Shown here: positions 20,748 to 28,421 of the stretch, piece by piece
Layout: the number at the start of each line of letters is the position of its first letter
Numbering within the stretch: the first letter of the stretch is position 1
Translations under genes and position numbers: made by a program
From: Aplysia californica
Lineage: Eukaryota; Mollusca; Gastropoda; Aplysiida; Aplysiidae
Reading direction: 5' to 3'
Length of the DNA stretch: 28,421 nt
Assembly: GCF_000002075.1 (NCBI RefSeq)
Contig: NW_004797477.1
Coordinates: 202,284 to 230,704, forward strand
The notes under the pieces: generated by a model
Seen by the model: the letters and a program-made list of their open reading frames with translations, nothing else
What the model was told of the DNA's origin: nothing
Database searches by the model: none

Positions 20748-20753
20748 AATAAA
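20748..20753 (+). terminator. Candidate poly(A) signal of NECAP
   Basis: Canonical AATAAA about 2.7 kb after the stop codon, followed within 50 bases by T-rich sequence. No transcript evidence is available. Confidence 0.4.
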
Positions 20754-20895
20754 AACATTTGCAAATGCATTCAAAAACTTTCCCAACTTTGTTTTATCTC
20801 TCTATATAAAATAGATGGTTGATATTACACAAGGTAAGGTCAGTGTAATGATCTACGGCAAAGTTGATGTCCAGTTGTCCTCAATTTGATGTAAT

Positions 20896-21040
20896 CACCT
20901 TCTTTCCTATCAAACATTTTTCGCACTGATCTCTTCTCCTTTTTTGTGTTTGTTACTCTCTTGTAACACCTCTAATCCTCAGAACGTATATGACCTTATT
21001 GTGTTGCAAGTGCCGTAAAACTCTCCCTAAACAACTAAAA
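20896..21040 (+). mobile_element. SINE-like family A, headless copy
   Basis: Body and tail only: TTCTTTCCTATCAAACATTT, TGTTACTCTCTTGTAACA, TATGACCTTATTGTGTTGC, AAGTGCCGTAAAACTC. The 5' side of the tail stem is eroded. Confidence 0.65.
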
Positions 21041-21166
21041 TCACCAGCAGAGTGAATGTTAGAAGGGTTTCAAAGTGTTTGTCACCAGTTGCAGCAGTGC
21101 ATGCACAGGCATAGACTGGGGGAGGTGGGCGGTGGCGGGTGCGCTATGGTGGCGGGCGTTTTTCCT

Positions 21167-21617
21167 TAGTGGAGGTGTGAGGTAGATAATCTAGTGCTAG
21201 CATCTGCGTTTGTCGCGGACGCGACGCGCGAATCACGGCCGCAATTAATGGCATTTTTTAGTCTGCGAATAGCGGCAACAATTTTTTTTGTATTTTGAAA
21301 AAAAAAGACACCGCCAAGGAATAAAAAATCGATATAAAAGGGGTGAAAAAAAAGAAACCGAACCTCTTTACTGAGTTAAAAGAAAATTTATTTTCACTTC
21401 CGCTTCACTTCGTCTCTTTCTCACTTATTGACACCACGTGGATTTGTTACTTTCATATGAAGACATATTGCACACTATTTATACATTGCTGTTTTTTATT
21501 CGCAACTTTTGTGGCATCTTTTGTCATTTTTTGTGGTAACTTTTGGCAACTTCTGGACAAAAAAAAAGGCAACAAACGCAGATGCTAAGTAGTGGAGGTG
21601 TGAGGTAGATAATTTAG
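21167..21617. mobile_element. TIR element of about 395 bp between 28-bp direct repeats
   Basis: The inverted ends TAGCATCTGCGTTTG (21198-21212) and CAAACGCAGATGCTA (21573-21587) enclose AT-rich non-coding sequence. They are flanked by 28-bp direct repeats at 21167-21194 and 21590-21617 (TAGTGGAGGTGTGAGGTAGA...) that differ at one base. Class not recognised. Confidence 0.7.
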
Positions 21618-21680
21618 GAGACGGGCTATGTGAGTGTTGTGTCACTTGTGGGGGAAACAGGGAGAGATGCACATCTGGTA

Positions 21681-21744
21681 GTTCACCTTCACTTTCACCA
21701 TCACCTTCTTCTTCACCTTCACCATCATCTTCACCGTCACCATG
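21681..21744 (+). repeat. Degenerate (TTCACC)n repeat
   Basis: Hexamer-like TTCACC/TTCACT/ATCACC run of about ten units. Confidence 0.8.
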
Positions 21745-22019
21745 TGTAGTCTAGCTGACCTTTGAGCCACCTCTGTAGATTTGACCACCAGCATCTTCCA
21801 GCCCTGTTGTTGTCAGCTTACCGTAGTGAGATGTTCTAGTTACGGCCAGCCCACTCTTAGTTGATGACCCCCCCAGGGTGTGCGACTGACTGAAGTGTCT
21901 TTAGGCCATTCCCAAAGGGGGAGACATTAACAACTCGACTTCTTATGCACAGTAGAATTGTAGTAGTAAATGGGCTGATTCATCAATGTCATGCTCATAA
22001 CTGTGCCTGAACTGCGACA

Positions 22020-22285
22020 GGGAACTGCTGCTTTTTCTTTCCTAATCCTTACTATCGTCATTTTCCTCTACTTCTTTTGTATGTTTGTCACACTCTTGTG
22101 ACCCGCTATTTCCGGGGTGCCTTGATAGTCGAAGCAGACTTTGTGCTGTTGAAGCTAAAGAGGTGAGCTGAGTAAGTCTGATTCCCTGTAAGGACTTCTC
22201 AGTTGACAACCACCCTTTGGCGCTCATATGACCTTATGCAGTTTGCAAATGCCGTAAAACCTCTACTAAAACTAAAAAACTCTTT
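22020..22285 (+). mobile_element. SINE-like family B, copy 2
   Basis: Aligns over its full length with 11221-11470 (CTACTTCTTTTGTATGTTTG, GTCGAAGCAGACTTTGTGC, GAGGTGAGC). The tail is better preserved: GGCGCTCATATGACCTTATG, GCCGTAAAACCTCTACTAAA. Confidence 0.7.
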
Positions 22286-23400
22286 GTTGATGTTGATCGA
22301 GTAGATCATGTCTATACAGACGGGTAAATGAGAGTGGGGCTGCATAAGTTTGTGTTGCTCAGCATTGTTTTAGTGGAACACTAAACTGAACTGGCTAGCT
22401 AATGAACCTGTAAATTGCTTCTGGTGGGAGGGCATTCATGATTAATGAATAAATTGTGCTTTTTATTTTATCAGTGGGAACCTATTTGTCCTAAAAGACA
22501 TTGATTGAGAGTGGGTGGGGCAGAGTGTTTGTGGCCACATGTCATTTTGTTCTGTTGAGACGTACAGGTGATATATATCATGACATTGACATATTTAATT
22601 AGATTATTATATTTGTTGTACATGTACCTAGTGGTGGTTTTCTACTGAGCTGGACGTAGAGAGAGATAGATGTATGTGCTCTTTGTGGTAAATTTAATGC
22701 TTTCTGCTTTGACGAATGTGTAGAGAAGGCTACTCGCAAATCTTTTTGTTGTGTTTTTTTTTGTTGGTTTTTTATGTTGTGTTCTGTCGTAAGCTTTTGG
22801 CCAGTGTACTTTTTTTTGTTTATATATATAGATCAAGTCAATGTTACGCACATTTTTCTTTTTGGAGTCTGATGAAAATGAAAATGTTGCCATAATTAAA
22901 TTGTTTACTGTCAATGTCATTTTTTTTTCTTTTTCGGTTAGGTCTGGACTCTTTGTCTTTTTTTTTACTTCTTGCTCATTATGCTTTTGTGTTTTCCGTT
23001 AAAAAAATAGTACCAAAAAGAGGGGATGGGGATACATAATTTGTTTCTGTGTATATATTATAATAGATCTATTATTTTTATGTCTTTGCTGAGCTTTGTC
23101 AAAGAGCAAAAATACATTGTACTGAATCAGCTGTTTGCTTTGCTGTTTTATTGGACTCCCGATGTTTTCTTTTTTTTGTGTTGATTTTTGTTCTCTTTTA
23201 CGTACGTCAGAGTTTGTTCTTATTTGTTTTTTTACTGACTCAAATCAGCTGGGATGGGATCATATTCTTCACGTCGCTTTTTTTTAATTGGAAATTTGGT
23301 ACATATTTCTCAGCCTCTAAGTGAGTGGTTGGTGGGTACTCTCCTAAATATCTAAATTGTGTTTATGGGGTGTAAAACGACTGCTTAAAACAACAAGAAT
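22286..23400. other. No recognised feature
   Basis: T-rich sequence on the plus strand with many homopolymer runs. No exon or element is supported. Confidence 0.45.
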
Positions 23401-23559
23401 TGTTCCTTGTCAGTGACACAGATGATGAGAGTTCATTCCCAATGCCGAAATGTTGTTGTTTGTCGAGCATCTCTTTCTGTCTGCTGGGGTGCCGCGTACA
23501 AGTACAACTTGTCGGTCTTTGTTGTTTTTGTCAACGCCTCCATTGACACAGTTTAGATT

Positions 23560-23755
23560 GTGGGTGGGTGGCGGGTGCTCTGGTGTGGTTTGCCTCTTCT
23601 TTTCTATCAAACATCTTTCGTCCTTATCTTTGCTCCTTCTTTTTTTATATTTGTTACTCTCTTGTAATACTAATAGGCTACTTCCAATCTTCGGCACTTA
23701 ATTGACCTTATTGTGTTGCAAGTGCCGTAAAACACTTACTACATATAAAACAAAC
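23560..23755 (+). mobile_element. SINE-like family A, full-length copy
   Basis: Head GTGGGTGGGTGGCGGGTGC, TCTGGTGTGGTTTGCC, body, then tail GGCACTT (23693-23699) / AAGTGCC (23720-23726) and GTAAAACACTTACTAC. A short insertion (ACTAATAGGCTACTTCC) lies before the tail. Confidence 0.75.
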
Positions 23756-23869
23756 TAAAACATAGTTTAGATCAACTAACTGGTGAACTTCGACCATGCC
23801 TGACATTGCCAACCCCGGCTGAGAGGGGTACAACATCCTGGTAGAAAGAAATACGTAGACTTGATAAAA

Positions 23870-23945
23870 ACTCTCCCCATCTGGAATCGAACTCGGAGCG
23901 ACAGAGAAGTGCCTATCCACTCTATCTGTACCACCAACGCTGGTG
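23870..23945 (-). mobile_element. tRNA-like SINE head
   Basis: On the minus strand, AGATAGAGTGGATAGGC (A-box-like) is followed about 30 bases on by AGTTCGATTCC (B-box consensus). The rest does not fold as a functional tRNA, so this is a tRNA-derived SINE promoter region; its body probably extends toward 23770. Confidence 0.55.
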
Positions 23946-24149
23946 AACCCTCGGTCAACCTCACATGAAAAGAAAATAAGGCAGTGTCAGAGAAACTTGC
24001 CTCCCGGTTTATGGAAACTGGGGGGGGGGGGGGCATTAACCATTTACAACCCACCAGCCTTGTGAAACTTGGGGCCAGTATTTACCACTCTCAGCAGAGC
24101 TGGCACACCCACTGTGAAGTGCCACTAGATCATACGACTAGACCATACG

Positions 24150-24222
24150 ACGTGGGTGCTCTGGTGTGGTTCACTTCTTCTTTCCTATCACTTATCAGAC
24201 ATCTAGATCTATTGTCCTTATC
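24150..24222 (+). mobile_element. SINE-like family A, head fragment
   Basis: GTGGGTGCTCTGGTGTGGTT, then TTCTTTCCTATCA and a diverged ACATCTA...TTGTCCTTATC. No tail. Confidence 0.6.
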
Positions 24223-24689
24223 AACCAACAAGTTATTACGACCAAACATTTAAGGGTTGCTGTCTGTTGATTAAACACAACACCTCATCTACTTCATGAA
24301 CGAGGAGTCCTCTGGTATTGTGACTGGGTGTTCTGCCTTCAAAATCAATTATGCTTGGTCCCGTAAGTCATCCCATATTTCAGTTGAGAGGCGATACGGT
24401 ATTGTGGAAAAAATGTACAAGACGCCTAACGATCGATTAATCTGACTCGTGAAGAAAGGGCTGGCGATGAAGGGAAATAACCGAGGAAAAGGCTCGACCA
24501 TCATTAGTACAAAAACAAGAACGCCCATACTTCCAGCTCAACATGGTCGATGGTGTTTGTTTGGGTTTTTTTCTTTTTGTTTTTGCTGTTTGTTTTTATT
24601 GGGGGGGGGGGGGGGTTTGCTTTGTTGCTGTTGTGGTTGTTTTTTTCGTGTTATTTTTGTTGCTTTTTTCTGCCTTTTTTCTATTTTTG
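24223..24689. other. No gene recognised; G13 run and T-rich tract
   Basis: A run of G at about 24601-24615 lies in a T/G-rich tract. The open frame through it is compositionally biased and not credible. Confidence 0.4.
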
Positions 24690-24745
24690 CTTCGTTTAGC
24701 AAGTGTTAACTGCGCTCGCAACTGAATAATGTCATGAGCTGTTAG
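24690..24745 (-). mobile_element. SINE-like 3' tail fragment
   Basis: On the minus strand: AGCTCATGACATTATTCAGT followed by TGCGAGCGCAGTTAAC, a diverged copy of the shared stem-loop tail (GCTC/GAGC stem kept). Confidence 0.45.
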
Positions 24746-24939
24746 ATCTTACCTACCCTAAGACTAGGGGTGTGGCTAAAGACAGCAGTAAGAAGGGGCC
24801 AATGAGTAGCAGTAGAAAGGCTGCAGAAACAGTTGGGGCCCAGAGGAGGGGGCAAAGGGGGTCGTTGGGGTCAGAAAGCGGAGATGAAGACTGACGACAG
24901 AACATGGTTAGATGTGGAAAGGGGGACACATTTAGAGAT

Positions 24940-25030
24940 GAACATTTTCCGTCGCTGCCAGGTTTCGAAACCGGGACCTATTGAATAAGAGGCGAACATC
25001 GAACCTCCAGACCACGAGAACACCCGATGG
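24940..25030 (-). mobile_element. tRNA-like SINE head
   Basis: On the minus strand: GTTCTCGTGGTCTGGAGG (A-box-like), then GGTCCCGGTTTCGAAACC, containing a B box. Typical of tRNA-derived SINE heads; it is too diverged in the stems for a working tRNA. Confidence 0.55.
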
Positions 25031-25064
25031 TGGTAGTTTCGCTTTGGAGAGACAGAGAAAGAGA

Positions 25065-25068
25065 GAGA

Positions 25069-25121
<53 letters not shown>

Positions 25122-25301
25122 ACACACACACACACTCACACACACACACACACACACACATACACAGCGAAAGAGAGAGAGAGAGAGACAAAGACAGACA
25201 GACAGACAGACATACAGACAGAGAGAAAGAAAGAGAGAGACAGAGAGAAAGAAAGAAAGAGACAGAGAGAAAGAAAGAAAGAGACAGAGAGAAAGAAAGA
25301 A

Positions 25302-25341
<40 letters not shown>
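25065..25341. repeat. Composite (CA)n / (GA)n / (CAGA)n / (GAAA)n microsatellite
   Basis: CA run about 25072-25165, then GA, CAGA, repeated GACAGAGAGAAAGAAAGAAA blocks and (GA)n to 25341. Confidence 0.97.
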
Positions 25342-25342
<1 letters not shown>

Positions 25343-26159
25343 AGGCGCGGTTCATCCATAGAGCACGGTCTTGCAGTGCCGCCCAAAATTTGTTAATGTT
25401 CTATTACGTAAAACAATCACAATAATAAAATTTTAATAAAAGAAGCCTGAAACAAACACAAGCCAAATATTATATCAAAACAAGGTCCTCATTGGCGCCA
25501 TAACTGTCATTTCTGTGTCTATAGCGCCGTAAAACAACCTCTATGCCATGCCAAAGTCCACGCGCTTTAGCTAAACAGAATAGATTCAACAGTGTAACCT
25601 GACCTATAAATCGCTCTTGGGGATAACCCAAGCGATGACGACACTCGTAGCGAATTTGGTGTTACATTAATATTAATAAGACGGCACATCTCAAAAGTGC
25701 TCCTGCCGAACAGAGCCGAAACATAGCCTAGTGTAGGCAGTCTAAAAAAACGCGATAGACCGTGCGCTATTCTTTGCCAATATTATGTGATCTCCGGAGC
25801 AATCCAGCAGAGTGCTCTAGTGAATTGTGATTGGTTCATTGTCTGTCTTGCCACTATTTTAAGTGACTCTGTGTCTGTGAACCTGAGGGAGGTGAACGTG
25901 ACCGTCCTATGAGTTGTGCCTTCGAATGGTTTTGTAGTGGAGTAATGAAAGTTATTACTCGAGTGTTCTGTTCCAATACAGGATGAGCGAAATTGATGTG
26001 TAGCTAACAAACAAATTTAGTACTAGAAACCAAACCCACACGTAAAGAAGAATAATAATAAAAGCACGAGGCCCTCCCTCACCAACACAAAGATCCTAAA
26101 ATTATACACCGTCTCATTTACTAGGCCTATGCCCTTGACTATCTTCAGCATGCGATAGC

Positions 26160-26160
<1 letters not shown>
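25342..26160. other. No recognised feature
   Basis: Mixed intergenic sequence. A short AGCGCCGTAAAACAACCTC at about 25523 resembles the end of the shared SINE tail, but too little remains to call an element. Confidence 0.4.
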
Positions 26161-26162
<2 letters not shown>

Positions 26163-26256
<94 letters not shown>

Positions 26257-26380
26257 AGAGAGAGAGAGAGAGGGGGGGGGAGAGGGGGGGTGGATGGACC
26301 GAGAGAGAAAGACAGAGAGAGAAAGACAGAGAGGGGAAAGACAGAGACATAAAGCTAGAGACAGAAAAACAGAGAGAGAG
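26163..26380. repeat. (AG)n microsatellite with G-rich and GAAAGACA extensions
   Basis: A long near-pure AG run to about 26250, then interrupted GA, two G runs and GAAAGACAGAGA units. Confidence 0.96.
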
Positions 26381-27145
26381 AAATCAGCGGAGAATTGGCA
26401 GGAGAGATGGAGAGTTCACACGTAATAATAAATGGAATACTTGGATAAATGCTCCAGGTTCCATAAATCTCTCAAAAGCCATTTCCTCAGTCATTTCCCT
26501 TCATCTCCAGCCTTTGTTCCATGAGTCTCATTAAAAGATCGTTTGGCCTAAAAGTGTTTTTTTACAACACAATATCACCTCACAAGTAAAATGTTTAAGA
26601 TTTAAAAGAAACAAAACACAGTTGATTTTGAAGGTAGAACACTCAGTCACAATACCAGATGGAGTCCTCTTTCATGAAGTAAGTAACAGCAACCCGAAAT
26701 AACTGCTGGAGTAAGGGAAACAATTACCCTAAAAAATCTTGTTAAACAACAGTAAACAGAAAAACAGAAAAGCCGCTTTAAAAAGTTAAAGAGAAATCTA
26801 GCAAAACTTTTAAATGTTGAAATATTAGGAAATGTTTCAAACCTTAGTAAGCCTTTAGAACGCACATTTTTCAAAATGAACAAAAAGACAGCAAGAAAAT
26901 ATTCTAAGCAAAACCATGAAATAATATAATTGTTAGTACACAGACTATATGAATGAATCGAGATACTTGATAAATGAATACGGCATGTTAGATGGTCCCT
27001 TGTTACTTCACTTCACGTCTTGTGCTCGCCACTATGGCGGCATTCTGCTAGTTCATTAAATTGGGTGATAATGATAGTATCGAATAACACCTGGCAGGGA
27101 TGCTGTCGACTATAGTAGAGGCGTGGATTCATCAACAATTCATCA
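26381..27145. other. No recognised feature
   Basis: AT-rich intergenic sequence. The longest frame (26647-26883, minus) has no recognisable motif. Confidence 0.4.
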
Positions 27146-28180
27146 ATGTGGGTTAGGGTTAGGGTTAGGGTAAGGGTTAGCGTTAGGGTTAGGGTAAAGG
27201 TTAGCGTTAGGGTGTGGGTTAGGGTTAAGGTGTGGGTTAGGGTTAAGGTGTGGGTTAGGGTTAGGGTGTGGGTTAAGGTGTGGGTGTGGGTTAGGGTGTG
27301 GGTTAAGGTGTGGGTGTGGGTTAGGGTTAGGGTGTGGGTTAAGGTGTGGGTGTGGGTTAGGGTTAAGGTGTGGGTGTGGGTTAGGGTGAGTGTTCAGGTG
27401 TGGGTGTGGGTTAGGGTTAGGGTTAGAGGATGGGCTAGGGTTACGGTAAGAAATAGGGTTAGGGTTAGGGTAAGAAATAGGGTTAGGGAGGGTTAGGGAG
27501 GGTTAGGGTTAGTAGGGTGAGGGTGTGGGTTAGGGTTAGGGAGGGTTAGAGTGTGGGTTATGGTTAGGGTTCGGGTTAGGGAGGGGTAAGATTAGGGTTA
27601 GGGTGTGGGTTAGGGTGAGGGTTAGGGTTAGGAATAGGGTGTGAGTTAGGGTTAGGGTGTGAGTTAGGGTTAGGGTGTGAGTTAGGGTTAGGGTGTGGGT
27701 TAGGGTTAGAGTGTGGGTTAGGGTGTGGGTTAGGGTTAGGGTGTGGGTTAGGGTTAGGGTGTGGGTTAGGGGTAGGGTGTGGGTTAGGGTGTCGGTTAGG
27801 GTTAGGGTGTGGGTTAGGGTTAGGGTGTGGGTTAGGGTTAGGGTGTGGGTTAGGGTTAGGGTGTGGGTGAGGGTTAGGGTGTGGGTGAGGGTTAGGGTGT
27901 GGGTGAGGGTTAGGGTGTGGGTGAGGGTTAGGGTTAGGGTGAGAGTTAGGGTTAGGGTTAGGGGTTTAAAGAATTCCCGTACCTATGTCTCATAAAATTA
28001 GGGTAAGAGTGTGGGTTAGGGTTAAGGTATGGGTGTGGGTTAGGGTTAGAGTGTGGGTTAGGGTTAGGGTTAGGGAGGGGTAGGGTTAGGGTGAGGGTTA
28101 GGGTTAGGAATAAGGTTAGGGTTATGATTAGGGTTAGGGTGTGGGTTAGGGTTAGGGTGTTAGTTAGGGTTAGGGATAGA
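27146..28180. repeat. Interstitial telomere-like array (TTAGGG with TGTGGG variants)
   Basis: About 1 kb of TTAGGG units mixed with TGTGGG, TGAGGG, TTAAGG and TTAGCG variants. In 27640-27960 many copies follow an 18-bp pattern TGTGGG-TTAGGG-TTAGGG. A short unrelated stretch interrupts it at about 27965-28000. Open frames encode only VWVRVR-type repeats. Confidence 0.95.
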
Positions 28181-28320
28181 CTTGGGGGTGGGGATGGGGG
28201 CTCAAGCCCGTGAGCCCTTCACTACCCACCGCCACTGAACAGGAACGAGGACAATTAATTTTGAACACGTCAGTCTGTTATACATTTATTTATTAATAAA
28301 TGGTTGGTCTTGTTTTGGCA

Positions 28321-28380
28321 TTTGTACAATTATCATATGTCTGTCTGTCAGTCTGTCTGTCTGTTCTCTCTTCTCTCTTC

Positions 28381-28421
<41 letters not shown>
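28321..28421. repeat. (TCTG)n and (CT)n microsatellite at the right edge
   Basis: TCTGTCTG units, then CTCTCTTC and (CT)n running off the window. Confidence 0.95.

Larger units (their letters stand above)
18044..20770 (+). other. Probable NECAP 3' UTR
   Basis: No coding potential follows the stop. The stretch is T/G-rich, holds three exact 40-bp repeats, a MITE copy and a short 24-bp repeat, and ends at the first clear AATAAA in a good setting (20748-20753). An earlier cleavage site cannot be excluded. Confidence 0.45.

Noticed and set aside
23870-25030. Two possible tRNA genes (minus strand)
   Set aside because: A- and B-box words are present, but acceptor and anticodon stems do not form; both look like tRNA-derived SINE heads.
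24871-25425. 171-residue and 132-residue open frames over the CA/GA array
   Set aside because: Dipeptide-repeat translations of a microsatellite with no coding signal on either side.
26647-26883. 78-residue minus-strand frame with hydrophobic residues
   Set aside because: No family motif, splice context or neighbouring exon; its composition fits AT-rich intergenic DNA.
27146-27995. Open frames encoding VRVWVRVR repeats
   Set aside because: Translation of TTAGGG/TGTGGG repeats, not a gene.

Overview
This is animal nuclear DNA with spliced genes, long AT-rich introns, dense short repeats and TTAGGG-type telomere-like repeats. No plasmid, phage, CRISPR or operon architecture is present. Repeat style (TAGATC-rich patches, GT/CT/CAGA microsatellites, many short SINE-like units with a shared 3' stem-loop) suggests a lophotrochozoan, probably a mollusc and perhaps a gastropod. 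That placement is an inference.

Two protein genes are supported, head-to-head around a gap of about 790 bp (7453-8242). On the minus strand are the first two coding exons of an FHAD1-like gene (7354-7452 and 6200-6406), giving residues 1-102 with most of an N-terminal FHA domain. Its later exons lie beyond the left edge or were not recognised. On the plus strand is a complete eight-exon NECAP gene (8243-18043), an AP-2/clathrin endocytic accessory protein of 291 residues. Every splice phase closes, and the protein ends in the family's WVQF motif. Its 3' UTR probably runs to a poly(A) signal near 20748.

Layout: 1-250 minus-strand LINE 3' end; 404-2215 SINE-like multimers, a 161-bp palindromic MITE and a minisatellite; 2587-3585 microsatellites and a tandem repeat; 3586-6199 FHAD1 intron 2 with a TA-flanked MITE; 6200-7452 FHAD1 exons; 8243-18043 NECAP, whose introns hold a LINE fragment, SINE-like units, MITEs, a 15-copy minisatellite and a 2.1-kb inverted repeat; 18044-20770 probable 3' UTR with another MITE; 20896-24745 SINE-like units, a TIR element and tRNA-like SINE heads; 25065-26370 CA/GA microsatellites; 27146-28180 an interstitial telomere-like array; then a TCTG/CT microsatellite to the end.

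The most novel-looking material is in the repeats: two otherwise different short element families share a 3' tail that can form a stem-loop with apparently compensatory base changes, and one of these families recurs as head-to-tail multimers. A MITE end also appears to supply the branch point of NECAP exon 5. No new multi-gene system was found.
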